Positions 1-11,053 of a stretch of 64,000 nt of DNA are shown piece by piece (within the stretch, counting starts at the first letter, position 1; every line of letters starts with the position of its first letter). Under the pieces are notes generated by a model. The model made no database searches and was not told where the DNA came from. It saw nothing but the letters and a program-made list of their open reading frames with translations. The position numbers and the translations under genes were made by a program. Location of the stretch: assembly GCF_020509005.1 (NCBI RefSeq), contig NC_063021.1:3038001-3102000 (forward strand). Reading direction: 5' to 3'. The stretch comes from Fulvia fulva (taxonomy: Eukaryota; Ascomycota; Dothideomycetes; Mycosphaerellales; Mycosphaerellaceae).

Positions 1-1632
1 GTCAATGGCTTGCTCAAGGGTGAGTTGAACTTCCAAGGGTTTGTCGTCAGCGATTGGGCAGCACAACACAGTGATATCGCGTCGGCGAATGGTGGCCTTG
101 ATATGGCAATGCCTACGACTACATTCTGGGATGAGGACTTCTTGGCGAAAGCTGTCAATGATGACACTCTAAACAGAACACGGCTGGTTGACATGGCTAC
201 ACGCATCGTTGCGACTTGGTACCATTTCGGCCAGGATAGTCCGGACTTTCCATCTACTGGAGTTGGCATGCCGCCAGATCTTCTGAAGCCACATGACTAT
301 ATTGATGCTAAAGACCCTGCTTCGAAGTCGTCGTTGCTACAGCAGGCTATTGAAGGTCATGTCCTGGTCAAGAACGACAACAATATTCTCCCACTGAAGA
401 AGCCGAAGGTCCTGTCAGCCTTTGGCTACGACGCTCCAGTACAAGTGCATTACATGCCCGGTGACGCAGATTGGGCGCAGAACAGGGAAATGCTTGGTCT
501 TCAGCAATCACAGGAGCAACAACTAGCCATGAACGAGCCCGTGAGCGATGCACCAGAGACTGCCATGGGCGTGCTCATTGTCGGTGGCGGATCTGGCTCC
601 AACACGCCAGCATACATCAGCAGTCCTTACGATGCTCTACAGTCGAGAGCATACGATGACGATACAGCATTGTTCTACGACTTCTCGTCGCTAGAGCCAA
701 GCGTGGTCGCTGCGTCAGATGCCTGTCTGGTGTTCATCAACGCATACGCTTCCGAAGCATGGGATCGACCAGGCCTCGCAGACGAAGATTCAGACAACCT
801 CGTTAATAGCGTCGCTCGTCAATGCAACAACACCATCGTTGTCATCCACAATGCAGGAATCAGACTGGTCGATGGCTTTATCGATCATCCGAACGTCACA
901 GCAGTCATGTTCGCACATCTCCCGGGCCAAGACGCCGGTCGCTCCGTGGTGCAGCTCCTCTATGGCGATGTCTCACCCTCTGGTAGACTACCATACACAG
1001 TCGCAAAGAATGGATCCGACTACGGCAAACTCCAGAACCCATGCCAAGACAGCTCCCGCTCTCCACAATGCGACTTCACCGAGGGTGTCAACATCGACTA
1101 CCGCAGCTTTCTAGCTCGAGACATTGAGCCACGATTTGCGTTCGGCTATGGTCTCACATACACGACCTTCGAATACTCCTCCCTCGATATCGACCTCAAC
1201 GCCACATCGACCACGGGCGCAATCAGTACAGCAGGAGTCTACACCATCGGCACCACGAACCAAAATGCCGCTAGGGACGACGTTGGCGTTGGTGGACTGT
1301 CGTCGTTGTTCGAGAGTATGGGCAGTATCCGCGCTACTGTGAAGAACAACGGAACTGTCGCTGCTGCCGACGTCGCACAGCTGTATCTCGAAATCCCTGT
1401 CCCTAACGAAGCGAAGAATGGCATGGAGAATACGAGAGTGTTGAGAGGATTTGACAAGGTCATGCTGAGTCCCGGAGACTCTGCGGAGGTGGTGTTCGAT
1501 GTCAGGAGGAAGGATGTGAGTTATTGGGATGTTGGGAATCAGACGTGGGTTACGCCGAGTGGGATGTTTCAGGTGTATGTTGGGAAGAGTGTGCTGGATA
1601 CGCCGCTTGTGGGAAATTTTCAGTTGTATTGA
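1..1632 (+). CDS. GH3 beta-glucosidase, C-terminal part (5' end outside window)
   Basis: The open frame is already running at base 1 and ends at TGA 1630-1632, giving about 543 residues of the C-terminal part. The first residues include VVSDW, whose Asp is the catalytic nucleophile of glycoside hydrolase family 3. The (alpha/beta)6 sandwich domain follows, and a fibronectin III-like domain closes the protein, recognisable from YLEIPVPNEAKNG, VLRGFDKVMLSPG and SGMFQVYVGKS. Family members cleave terminal beta-D-glucosyl residues and fungal ones are usually secreted; the signal peptide would lie outside the window. Several N-x-S/T sites are present, as expected for a secreted glycoprotein. No intron was seen. 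The family call is secure; the exact substrate (cellobiose or other beta-glucosides) is inferred. Confidence 0.95.
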   Translation, partial: VNGLLKGELNFQGFVVSDWAAQHSDIASANGGLDMAMPTTTFWDEDFLAKAVNDDTLNRTRLVDMATRIVATWYHFGQDSPDFPSTGVGMPPDLLKPHDYIDAKDPASKSSLLQQAIEGHVLVKNDNNILPLKKPKVLSAFGYDAPVQVHYMPGDADWAQNREMLGLQQSQEQQLAMNEPVSDAPETAMGVLIVGGGSGSNTPAYISSPYDALQSRAYDDDTALFYDFSSLEPSVVAASDACLVFINAYASEAWDRPGLADEDSDNLVNSVARQCNNTIVVIHNAGIRLVDGFIDHPNVTAVMFAHLPGQDAGRSVVQLLYGDVSPSGRLPYTVAKNGSDYGKLQNPCQDSSRSPQCDFTEGVNIDYRSFLARDIEPRFAFGYGLTYTTFEYSSLDIDLNATSTTGAISTAGVYTIGTTNQNAARDDVGVGGLSSLFESMGSIRATVKNNGTVAAADVAQLYLEIPVPNEAKNGMENTRVLRGFDKVMLSPGDSAEVVFDVRRKDVSYWDVGNQTWVTPSGMFQVYVGKSVLDTPLVGNFQLY

Positions 1633-1979
1633 TGTGGTGCGAGGAGGGATGAGATGAGGTCTGATGACTGTATGAGGAAAGGCGTTGGGTGTTTTGTAGA
1701 ATGTCGCACGGCAGTGACTGAAGAAGCTCAATGTACCATATACCACAGACGAGTCTGCACGCATGCTGCTGCACAATTCACGGAATTAGTTAGCAGGAAT
1801 GAGAGCAAAGGGTATGTAAGTTCACGCTCGTTATCATTATTCGCATAAGTAGAGCTGCTTCTCAAGATTGTAGGTCGTGTCTGCTACCTGTGGTACAGTC
1901 CTGTTGGTATTTTCATACGCCATGATTGCCAAAGAACACCCTGCCCATCCAAGTCGCTCAATAAGCATCACAGCTCCGT
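1633..1979. other. Intergenic, convergent 3' ends
   Basis: This 347-base stretch lies between the stops of the beta-glucosidase (+) and the repeat protein (-). I see only 3'-UTR-like sequence and no supported gene. Confidence 0.5.
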
Positions 1980-2676
1980 CTAGAGCAGAGCTACAACAGC
2001 CATACCCGCACCAAGCAGACCACCAGCAACATACGGTGCCTTCGTGATCACAGCACCAGCCTCACTAGTCCCAGTAGCAGCATTCGCAGCCCCCTCCGTG
2101 ACCGTGCTCACAACACTGCCAGCAGCATCCGTCGCCTCCGTCACAAGACTATTTCCAACCGAAGTGACCCTCGTGCCAAACTCGCCACCTGCAGAAGTAA
2201 TGGTGCTGATCACACTGCCTACCTCGTTGGTCGCGACGGTGAAGACTGAGCCGCCGACGGAGGTCACTTTGGATCCGAATTCGCCGGCTTCGTTGGTGAT
2301 GGTGCTGAGAACGCTGCCGGCGCCGTTGGTGGCTACGGTGAAGACGCTTCCGCCGACGGAGGTTACTTTTGAGCCGAACGCGCCGGCTTCTTGCGTGATG
2401 GTGCTGAGAACGTCGCCGGCGCCGTTGGTGGCTACGGTGAAGACGCTGCCGCCGAACGAGGTGATGACTGAGCCGATGTCGCCGGCGCCGTCAGTGATCT
2501 GGGATATGTTGGTGTGGGATCAGGAATGGAGGGGATTGGAGATGTACCTGGCTGCCTATTGATTCTGCGGCGCTGGCGATGTCGCCGCCGACTGAGGTGA
2601 TGGCATTGCCGATGTCACCGAGGTCCTGGGCTGCGGCCAGAGCGATTGGGAGGAGGAGTGCTTGTGAGTAACGCAT
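1980..2676 (-). CDS. Secreted or wall protein with 33-residue tandem repeats, possibly GPI-anchored
   Basis: Two exons: 2676-2548 and 2498-1980, with a 49-nt intron (GTACAT..CCCAG); 215 residues with whole codons throughout. The N-terminus MRYSQALLLPIALAAAQ is a signal peptide. The body has about 3.5 tandem copies of a 33-residue unit containing TSVGGSVFTVATN, GAGSVLSTIT and NEAGEFG, rich in Ser, Thr, Gly and Val. The C-terminus AGGLLGAGMAVVALL is hydrophobic and could be a GPI-attachment signal. No enzyme motif is present. The pattern fits a low-complexity cell-surface or wall protein. Repeat copies are closely similar at DNA level, so copy number may vary between strains. Function is unknown; anchoring is inferred only from the hydrophobic tail. 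Confidence 0.75.
2182..2480 (-). repeat. 99-bp tandem coding repeat
   Basis: About three nearly identical 99-bp units encode the 33-residue repeats of the secreted protein. The phrase for GGSVFTVATN recurs with its first base spaced 99 bp apart. Outer copies are more diverged than inner ones. Confidence 0.7.
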
Positions 2677-3433
2677 TATGAAGACTGTTGTGCTTTGCTG
2701 TTGTTATTGGTAGTCGTGAAGAGTCGTAAAGTCGTGATGAAGTACTGTAGATCCTGAAAGGTTGATGGGTTCTTGCAGTGACGTCCTCAAGCTGTTGCTA
2801 TGTACAAAGAAGGAAGCAGCAGCAAGTAAAGCTAAGCACGCGATCTGAAATAGAAACTCCTTTGTTTGTGGCACGCGGCACTCAGTGGCATGGTACGTGG
2901 CCCGAAGGATAACAGCGGGTCACAGCCTACCAGTTTATGCACAGCAAACAGAGTGTGCTGGATATTGGGGAGATGACGTTGCCCTGTCAGCCGGCTTTCT
3001 CGTGGCCAAGCACGCGCATGCGGTATAGTAGAAGCTTCGCCACGAAATGATGCGCCGCGGAAGGAGGGCTGTGCTTGTCTTGGCAGGGCAAGCAGTGAGC
3101 GTGCTGAGCTGTACAGGTACAGCATGCGGCTGAAGGTGCTGTGTTTGCCATGCTGCGGGAATGAGGATTCACGTGTTGCGTGCGAGTACGACGGCTGCAG
3201 TGTGAAGAGTGCAGTGCTGGAGATGCATGGAGATGTTGTTGTTTCCCCGCTACCAAAGTGGCTAGCCTGAGCAATGACCAGCTCGGCTGCAACTCCCGAA
3301 TGTACCGAGCCGAGGTGTGTGTGAAGCAAGCTCGAACGACAACCGACTTCGCGTGTTTGTTCGATATCAAGGATATCACAATACCAAGGCGCGTCAACAA
3401 CCACGCCTTGACCCCATCAAGCACCATCCCAAC
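2677..3433. other. Intergenic, shared upstream region
   Basis: This 757-base gap separates the divergently transcribed repeat protein (-) and PEX10 (+) and must hold both promoters. Open frames on either strand here are not protein-like and no gene is supported. Confidence 0.5.
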
Positions 3434-4621
3434 ATGTCAGACCACGTCCACGACCGCGGCAGATCCCTCACCACAGAAAGCTCCTCCCCGACCTTCAACT
3501 ACCCATGGGCAGCAGCACCAGACATAATCCGCTCCAACCAAAAAGACGCCTACTTCCAATCTGTCCTGCTCACCCAACTCTCTTCCGTCATACGCTCCCT
3601 CTACGGCACCCGCTCCGAGCACAAATGGTCCAACGAAGCCTCCGTCTTCACTGAGCTGCTTTACCTAGGCCTCACCACCTTCCTCGGAAATCGCACCCTG
3701 GGCGAGGAATACACCGACGTAATCCAGATCGAAGATGACACCCACCGCTTGCCCTCCCTGGCTCGTCGCTCCGGCTACATCCTCTCCAGCGTCCTCTTGC
3801 CCTACATCCTCAACCGCTTCCTCCCCCTCTTCCGCAAACGCCTCCGGTCCAAATTGGAAGTAACCCTAACAAAAGCCCACCGCCGCCGCGTATCCTCCCC
3901 AACCAGGCAAAAAGCCCCACCAACCAAATCAGCCCAACTGCAGGAATACATCCTCAAAAACCTCGACAGCATCACCTCACCCGCGCCCTTCTACGCCGCC
4001 AGCCTCGCAATCTTCTACTTCAGCGGCGCCTACTACCAACTCTCCAAGCGCCTCTTCGGCCTCCGCTACATTTTCACCCGCAAACTAACCGAATCCGACC
4101 AACGCGCCGGCTACGAAGTCCTCGGCGTACTCCTAATCGTCCAAATGGTCGTGCAAGGATACCTGCACCTCCAATCAACCTACCAAACCGTCCAACTCGC
4201 CCCGGGCCCCTCTGACCCCGCCTCATCCCAACTCCTCAACGGCGGCAGCGCCATCATCGACGAAGGAATCGAACTAGGAGTCGAAAACCATTTCAACACC
4301 CCGCTCCTCTTCGAAGCGCATAGCCAAGGCAACGATCCAGAAGTCATCAAGCAGCGGGTTGCGAAAGTAACGCATACGCCCATGTTGAAAGGGGGCGGGC
4401 ATAGGTATGATTTGAAGGATGGGGAGGTGATGCAGTGGATTGAGGGGAGCCAGTCGAGGAAGTGTACGCTTTGTTTGGAGGCCATGAAGGATCCGAGCGT
4501 GACGACGTGTGGACATGTGTTTTGTTGGACGTGTGTGACTGATTGGTTAAGGGAGCAGCCGATGTGTCCGTTGTGTAGACAGGGGGCTTTGGTGCAGCAT
4601 GTGTTGCCTTTGCGAGGGTGA
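3434..4621 (+). CDS. PEX10: Peroxisome biogenesis factor 10, RING E3 ligase
   Basis: Single exon, 395 residues. The open frame extends upstream to about 3317, but that part is not protein-like, so I place the start at the ATG at 3434 (MSDHVHDRG). The N-terminal and central part match the Pex2/Pex12 N-terminal domain, with SNQKDAYFQ, TLGEEYTDV and hydrophobic segments around LSSVLLPYILNRFLP and FYAASLAIFYFSGAYY. The C-terminus is a C3HC4 RING: CTLCLEAMKDPSVTTCGHVF, then CWTCV and CPLCR. Pex10 works with Pex2 and Pex12 in the peroxisomal membrane ubiquitin-ligase complex that recycles the import receptor Pex5. Length and order fit the family. A short poorly resolved gene and the ArfGAP gene follow on the other strand. 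Confidence 0.93.
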   Translation: MSDHVHDRGRSLTTESSSPTFNYPWAAAPDIIRSNQKDAYFQSVLLTQLSSVIRSLYGTRSEHKWSNEASVFTELLYLGLTTFLGNRTLGEEYTDVIQIEDDTHRLPSLARRSGYILSSVLLPYILNRFLPLFRKRLRSKLEVTLTKAHRRRVSSPTRQKAPPTKSAQLQEYILKNLDSITSPAPFYAASLAIFYFSGAYYQLSKRLFGLRYIFTRKLTESDQRAGYEVLGVLLIVQMVVQGYLHLQSTYQTVQLAPGPSDPASSQLLNGGSAIIDEGIELGVENHFNTPLLFEAHSQGNDPEVIKQRVAKVTHTPMLKGGGHRYDLKDGEVMQWIEGSQSRKCTLCLEAMKDPSVTTCGHVFCWTCVTDWLREQPMCPLCRQGALVQHVLPLRG

Positions 4622-4889
4622 GAACGGAGGGGACACGTGAACAAGACATTTGCGGAGAAGAATTGTGATTCTCTCTTCTTCAGTAGCTGATATCCAGCTA
4701 CGATCTTCATGTCCATTATGCATTATGCATTATCAATTCACTCATCCCTCAATCTATGTTCCCCCTTCCACGTTCCACGTTCCACATTCCACATTCCTCA
4801 TCTAACGTGATGCGGCAGGAACAATGGCGGCCTCGCCGGGCACGAAATAATCATCCGCAAGAATCTCTCTCATCATCTCATCATCTTCA

Positions 4890-5210
4890 TCAAACACCCA
4901 CACTCCTCCCACGCGCTCTCAATACACTCAGACCATTACTCTCGATCCTCGCCGGAGCCGTGTTCGCCCTCCTCCTCAAACCCTCGATCCTCGCCTTGAT
5001 GCCCTCCATGATAGGTTGCCACCCGATGACTCCGAAGCTGGTCGTGCCACCCGCTCCGTCCTCTTTCGTGAGCAAGTTGTACGTCCCATCCAGACCCTGG
5101 AGATGCGCCTGGAGCGAGCGTCTCCTCTCACGAACTCGCGTGCGGGTACGGCTGCGGGAGCGACTTCGGGAGCGTTGTTGTCGGTACTTGCTATTATTAC
5201 CACCGAACAT
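4890..5210 (-). CDS. Small hypothetical protein, Arg/Ser-rich N-terminus
   Basis: An uninterrupted 106-residue frame starts MFGGNNSKYRQQ, has an Arg/Ser-alternating tract (RSRSRSRSRTRTRVRERRR) and then a more ordered part with LDGTYNLLTKEDG and GVIGWQPIMEGIKARIE. It lies 93 bp downstream of the ArfGAP stop on the same strand. A competing frame on the plus strand ends at 5213 and also looks partly protein-like, but has no good start. I do not recognise a family. The call rests on composition alone. Confidence 0.3.
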   Translation of the reverse strand: MFGGNNSKYRQQRSRSRSRSRTRTRVRERRRSLQAHLQGLDGTYNLLTKEDGAGGTTSFGVIGWQPIMEGIKARIEGLRRRANTAPARIESNGLSVLRARGRSVGV

Positions 5211-5303
5211 TAGCTCGAGGTGTTTATTAATGCGTGATGAAGAGGAGATCGGGATCGTTGGGTCGCGATTCTCAGCTTGTTGATTAGATGAGGAGGAGAA
5301 GTT

Positions 5304-8300
5304 CTACTTCTTCATGTTCTCGATTGCGTCGCTTCCTAGACTCGGGCGGGATCTGGGTCGGGAGGCTGGTCCGGCGCTGTTGCGCTTCAAGAGTCGTTCG
5401 CGTTCTTTCATGGCGGGCGATGGGCCGTTGCCAAAGCCGAAGCCGGTCGATGGAAGTGCTGTAAGGGTGTCGCCATTGGAGTCTTTGCCTGCACTTGAAC
5501 GGCTGATGCCGTTCTTGAGGTCGTTTTTGAGCTCGAGGTACATCTTGGCTCCATCAGAAAGTGGAAAGGGAGAGGATGCGGGTTCTGGCACGTCAGCGCC
5601 ATTTTGTAGAAGCATCTCAGCCACTGGAAAGGGCTTTCGTGGCAGGGGAGTAGACGGCCTTGGCGGTGTTGTCGCAGATAGTTGTCCAGACGGAACCCGA
5701 ATGCTTGATGCTGACGGTCCTGAAGAATGTCCAAAGCTGCCGGGCGATGCCGGATCCGCAGCGACCAGCGCCAGGAAGACGGCATGTGTTGATCGTGACC
5801 GGTCATGTACGTTGGGGTTCGCTCGTTGCGCCAATGCATGTAGCACGTTCTGAATGTCGTTCTTCTTGATGCTAGTAAGAAGAAAGTCATCAGGTGACAG
5901 AGTGCCAGCCTGGTCCTGTACATAAGTTCGTTCGCTGTACTTCGCAGTGATGAAGTGCAATCTTTGCTCTCTGGTCGAATGTGGCGAAGGCTTCAAAAAG
6001 CGGTCGAGCTTGGCTTCCCAGATCATATTGCTGACACGGTTGCCGACCAGTAGCAAAACTTCGATGATATCGGGCGTGAAAGCAGACGTGTCTAGCGTTA
6101 GTGATCTGACCTTCGAGATGTGAGTGCCGAGCGATCGGTGAATGCCACCGCACTCGATACAGAGAAGTATGCCGAGATTGATGGAACACCAGTCGACTTT
6201 GTTCTCGGAGCCGCAGTCAGCACAAATCTTGTTACCCTCGTCAGCGTTGCGAATGCGTTGCAACAGCGCTGACGATTCGGCATCCGTGCTTTCGATCCGC
6301 TTGTAAGCAGGCTTGTCACCAGTGCTACTGTATCGGTTCACTGCCTTGGCGGCCTCGCCCCTATTAGGATTCGAGGTCTGGCGATGACCCGAGAACGACA
6401 TACTCTTGCCCGTCAGAACGGCTGCAATGTCTTTACGGTGCGAACCGCCCTGCGCTGATGTCGGGCTGGGTAGTTGTTGATCCTTAGTCTCGAACGCGCC
6501 CGCGAGTGCATTGTTGATCGCTGCGATCCATGATCGCATGTCTTCCTCGGAAGGCGCTTGGTAGATTCTTTTCATCTGCGGCGTAATCACATCGAAACAG
6601 AATCTCCGCTCAGAGTCTCGCGCTTCTCTCACAGATGCAACGCGAAGATCGATAGGGTCCATATGCAGATCCAGCTTGTCTTTCCAATTGACGTACTCTG
6701 AGAGTTTGCCCTGGTCGAGGACAATCCAGAACTTGTGCCACCCAGGCTTTGTAATGCCTTTCGGATCAACGTGACTGCTAGGTCGGCTCAGAGCCCACAG
6801 CAGACCTTCTTTGCGAGTCGCGCCACCAGCTAGATTGGCGGCACTATTGTCCTGCAAGTCTCGTATGCCCTTGAACTTGTCATTGGCCGGACTACTCGAC
6901 AAAGCCGAAGCGTCATGCGCTGGAGTGCTGAGCATGCCATTGGATGGGGCTTGTACTGGCGGCGCCATCGTTGGTGGCGATGTCGAGTACTGTGGAGCGC
7001 CGGTGATGCTAACAGCTCGGGCGCCTGAGTCAATTTCTGATGGCCGAAGGGAGTCCCTAACCGATGAAGAATACGACAAACCAGGTGGCACAACGGCACC
7101 GTCCTCGCTGACGAGCTTTGTGCTGGTTTCCAGCATGCGTCGCTTCTCTTCCCGATCTTTGCGCTGCATCTGAAAGTCCTGATCGGCATTCTTCACTTCG
7201 GACACCAGAGCATCGAGTTGCGGCACCATCTCTTCTACTTTCTTGGCTGTGGCAAGGTAGCTCTTCGTTTGAGCCTCAGCATACTTGGTGAGTTGCGACA
7301 GCACTTCTTGATCCTTCCGGCCACCATGCAGATCGTGCATAAAGCTTGAATAGTCGAAACGTTTAAGCTCGAACGTCCGTCGCTTGGCTTGGTACTTCTC
7401 ATCGCTCGACTTTTGCTTCTTCTCCTTCATCGACTCTGTCCGCTGTCCAAGGTATTTGCCGACGTATGCATAGTATTCCTTGCTCTCCTCGTCGAACTCT
7501 CGTCTTTTGACATCTGCCTGTTTGATCTCGAGGTTGTAGAGTCTGCTGATCGGATCGATGATGAGTTTCTGTAGGTTCGCCGTGTTCTGTTTCTCGTATT
7601 GCAGAATTTCTTTAGCAATCTTATCGAAATAGTGCTCCAGAGCAGGCTGCACAGCATTCGCATTCGAGCTCGAAGCTTCCTTGAGAGCTTGTGTAAAGTC
7701 TGACATGGCTTGATTGCACGCATGCTGTTGTGTCTGGGCTGCCTCGGCTGTCTTGAGCACTCTCTTCATGCGGATCCTCATGTGCCCTGTCTTCTGTTCC
7801 AACGACTTCATCGTCGCTCGGAAGAGCGGTCCGTCTTCGTTTAGCGACGGATCCTCGCCAGGCCTACATGTCGCGATGTCCACCTTGACAGGTCCTGCCA
7901 TCGACTGCTGGGTCATGGAAGGCACAAGACCCATTCCATTCTCCGGTATTGGCTCGAATAGAGGTGACTGTGGTTCCTTGTAGTCCTTGTAGCTGCCTTC
8001 ACCTTCCGAATCGCTGATGTTGCTCACTCTCGACTCGATCGATTGCGTCGACGGGACTCTCAGCCTCGGCGGCACATTGACCTCGAGTCTGTCGAGCCTA
8101 GGCGACTTCGGTATCGAGCTGATGTTCCTCTGTGTATTCTGCACCCAGAAGCTGAAACTCGCCAGTGTATCCAGTCTATGCGCGCGCTGATTGTACTCTG
8201 CAAAACTGCAGCTCGTCCGCCAACCACCTCCTCGATCCTCCGATGGCTTCGGCGGCCGCCATTTCCACATCCAACTAAACTGCGCTGTTGCATTGCCGGC

Positions 8301-8898
8301 TGTCGCATAGTCTCCCACAAGCTGTACATTGGGATTCTTGTGCAAGTTCGGGTCGGAGTGGAATTCGCGAGTCACCAGGTTGTCGACCTCCCTCGCTGTG
8401 GATGCGAAGACATAGGTCAAGCCAGAGATGTTGGTATCGGCCATCGTCGTTATCGCGGTTGCTCCGTTCGCGTTGGTTGTAAGACTGGCAGGCTGGTTCT
8501 GCCGTCGGAGTGTGAAGGTGAAGTGGAAGTTGAGATCATCGCTGTTCGATAGTCGTATGAGGAAGGAGGGAGGGAGCCCGTTGGCTATGCTTTCTGGGTC
8601 CTGCATAGGAGTCAGTGAGATCTTCGCGCAGTAGATTGTGCTGTACAAACCTGTACATATTCGACGGGCGTATCGTCAAAGGCATCGCGTTGTATGATGT
8701 ACCTCGTCGCTGGGAATGCATTGGGTGTGAGTCTCAGGACGGTGCTGCCTCGACTGTCGGCAACGTTGATGGAGGAGATGGAGACTATGTCGCAATTAGC
8801 CTGATCAACAAGACTGCATTGCTATGCCACACACATCGCGACTGATCTGTCAGGACCAAAGGAGAAGTGTCGTCCTGCTTGCTTGCGACATTGCCCAT
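5304..8898 (-). CDS. BAR-PH-ArfGAP protein (Csx2-like Arf GTPase activator)
   Basis: Three exons: 8898-8835, 8784-8651 and 8600-5304, with two 50-nt introns; 1164 residues, in phase. The start MGNVASKQDD was placed by splicing into FSISSINV. Domains in order: an N-terminal region conserved in fungal homologues; a long helical BAR-type region, roughly residues 270-520 (RATMKSLEQKTGHMRIRMKR, FDYSSFMHDLHGGRK); a PH domain around 640-750 (KEGLLWALSRP, WHKFWIVLDQGKL); an ArfGAP zinc finger with CADCGSENKVDWC and CIECGGIHR; and a degenerate ankyrin-like part near the C-terminus. It should stimulate GTP hydrolysis on Arf at curved membranes in Golgi or endosome traffic. The catalytic arginine lies in the GGIHRSLG segment. 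Confidence 0.93.
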
Positions 8899-10260
8899 GG
8901 CCGATGTGGGCCTTCGAGGCGGTTAAGCCTCCCGGAACGTGGTCGCGCAATGTGGTAGATGGTGCTGTTGGTGTATGCGGTGTAGTGTGTGTGTCCCGAG
9001 AAATGGTCGCTATCGGTCGCGCATGTACAGGAGAGTGTCGGGGATTGGTGGTATGTGCGAGTTGTGCCTGAAGTAACGGGCCTGCTTTGGCGATACTTCT
9101 ACTGCTGTATCATGCACGAATGGGAAGTGGCTAGTTCTAGCGGATGCCGTGACCCTGTCTGCGGGCAGGTACGCCACGCTGAATCGTGCGTAATCTGTGT
9201 AACTCGTCGCAGGTGGTACAACGTGGCTGCGCGATCGATGTGTGTGCCTGCGTGTGATACCTCCAGCTTGAAGAAAGGGCAAGAAGAATGCTTGCAGCTG
9301 GTGATAAGATCACAACACTCGACCACTCTCTCAGCGCCGCCCCACCCGGGATTGCTTCTCCCAATTTCGGCGGCAACCAACGCTCGTCTGAAACACTCGC
9401 CAACTTGCCGATCGAGCATATAATTGGTAAGATCATGTGCATCTCCATTCGCCGCGCGTGGCGCAAGAACACGCCACCTCCAACCTCTCCCATCTCATCT
9501 GTACCACGGAAACACATTGACACTGCGACAGTAGCGCGTCATGCTCGGCCTCTCGACGCGACTATGAGCTACACGCGTCTGTACGAACACGAGACCGTGC
9601 AATAAACTACGGTCGAAGGTTCTTGGGAATGCCTTTCCCGATATGCCTCATGAGTGCATCGTGGCAAGTATTGCTGCCTCGCTATACATTGAATGCCCTT
9701 GATCAATATTTCAACCGCCTGCCAGCAGCTTCATTCAGGCAACAGCAATGTCTGTACATGCACAGAAGCCAAGTCGTGCAGGAGCGGCAAATGCCAATAC
9801 TGACGTGTACAGATACGAAGTAGCCACCGCCATCAATCACAAGACTCGAATCTCACCATACGTTCGGCTACTTGTCCGGAGCCTCTCGCCGTCAGTGCCA
9901 GTAAAGGCGGCAAAATTCCACACATTTGCTCGAGCGCATGCGCACCCTTTGGTCGACAATGGTCATGTTCTGCTTCGCTAGCGAGCCTGCTTCCGTCCGA
10001 CTGCTAAGTACGCGCTCTATCGCGTCGACGACTTTGCTTAGGTCAAGCATGCTATCGTTAGGCTAGACAGCATCGAAAGCGTCGAACGAAGGTAATCGGA
10101 AGCCCGCCACTTTGCATTATATCCACCCCTCGCTTTTTGGGATATACCTTACTCCCAACGGCTGGTGACAAAGGTGATTGCCGCTGAGCGCTTCGACTCC
10201 CTATCAAAGCGCAGGCCGTTGCTTCAACACGCTGGAGTGTAGCCAAGTAGCGAGGTCCGA
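8899..10260. other. Long intergenic region
   Basis: About 1.36 kb upstream of the ArfGAP gene. Several short frames exist on both strands, none with a family signature or splice-supported continuation. It contains pyrimidine-rich and CACA-rich tracts but no recognised gene. Confidence 0.45.
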
Positions 10261-10485
10261 TTAATGCAGTCCAAGGGACAGCGCTTCGACATATTCTGAA
10301 TGTATGGATATGCGTTCCTCCAGCAGCTCTCCAGAACTGGAGTCGATAAAGATGCGGCGGCAACATACTTTGTCACCAGGCCTTGTCCTGAGTGTTGACC
10401 ATTCGTGAGGCGTAATCGGATTTTGCGCATTGGCTGGCAGAAAGGGTGACTCCACGACTGTCGGGGTAAAGTTTGAGGACATCAC
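10261..10485 (-). CDS. Small hypothetical protein
   Basis: A 74-residue frame (MMSSNFTPTVVES, then PITPHEWSTLRTRPGDK, IDSSSGELLEE and IHSEYVEALSLG) reads like a natural protein. It diverges from the gene at 10598 with 112 bp between starts. No family is recognised. The C-terminus may continue by an intron I could not define, so it may be a fragment. Confidence 0.3.
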   Translation of the reverse strand: MMSSNFTPTVVESPFLPANAQNPITPHEWSTLRTRPGDKVCCRRIFIDSSSGELLEERISIHSEYVEALSLGLH

Positions 10486-10597
10486 TTTAAAGGTATGGCA
10501 GTTTCACAAAAGAGAAGTTTACAAGTGACGGACATCCCCTTCCAAGTACCCACACACAGACTACACAAACCGTCCACCTTCTCCCACACATCCAGAC

Positions 10598-11053
10598 ATG
10601 GCCAGCACTCGCCAAACCGGGGCCACCGCAGTCCCAACCCGCAACCAGACGAAAGTCAACATCCCTCCCTGGCACCCACCCTGCGAGCAGCCACTACAAC
10701 TGCTATATCCCTCACACTTCGACGACGGCGCGACGCGACGAGACATCGCAAAGGTCAACGGGCATCCTCTCGGCCTTGCTCGCCGCAAGATGATCGACGA
10801 CTTTAGCGCAGCGGGGGAGACACACGGCTTCACTGCCACCCTTTCCTATGAAGAGGCCATCACAGGTGCTGCTCGATTCTCCGGCCAGGAGCCCCCACCT
10901 GTAACACCTCCTTTCTTCGCGATCACGCTTTACCACAGGGTGAACAAGATGGAACTCATACATGGTCAGGCGATCGCGATTATCAGGGACAGCTTCGGAG
11001 TGGATAAGCCTATTATCCGGTACTTTGAAGGGTATTACGATACCGACTTTTAG
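10598..11053 (+). CDS. Stand-alone paralogue of the protease N-terminal domain
   Basis: Single exon, 151 residues, starting MASTRQTGATAVPTRNQ. From about residue 24 it aligns with the N-terminal domain of the protease gene encoded on the opposite strand at 11314-12998. Shared blocks are WHPPCEQPLQLLYP against WHPPYEEPLQLQYP, AITGAAR against AVTGAAR, PPVTPPFFAI against TPVSPLFFAV, and IIRYFEGYYDTDF against IVRYFEGEYAVDF. It stops exactly where the protease part would begin. No signal peptide or catalytic motif is seen. It could be an independent domain, a trans-acting partner of the protease, or the truncated end of an inverted duplication. No remnant of the protease domain is convincing downstream of the stop. 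Confidence 0.65.
   Translation: MASTRQTGATAVPTRNQTKVNIPPWHPPCEQPLQLLYPSHFDDGATRRDIAKVNGHPLGLARRKMIDDFSAAGETHGFTATLSYEEAITGAARFSGQEPPPVTPPFFAITLYHRVNKMELIHGQAIAIIRDSFGVDKPIIRYFEGYYDTDF

Noticed and set aside
2044..2562. 172-codon plus-strand frame with Val/Thr/Pro-rich repeats
   Set aside because: It is the complement of the repeat-protein gene; the minus strand has the signal peptide and splice sites.
2832..3427. Two minus-strand frames of 146-190 codons
   Set aside because: Composition is Ser/His/Cys-rich without motifs, and they overlap the PEX10 leader.
4756..5283. Plus-strand frame of 175 codons
   Set aside because: Low-complexity start and no family; the overlapping minus-strand frame is somewhat more protein-like, though this is not settled.
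5304..8600. Several plus-strand frames of 60-180 codons
   Set aside because: They are antisense shadows of the ArfGAP gene.
9288..9605. 105-codon plus-strand frame in the long intergenic region
   Set aside because: No homology pattern, and equally long frames occur on the other strand.
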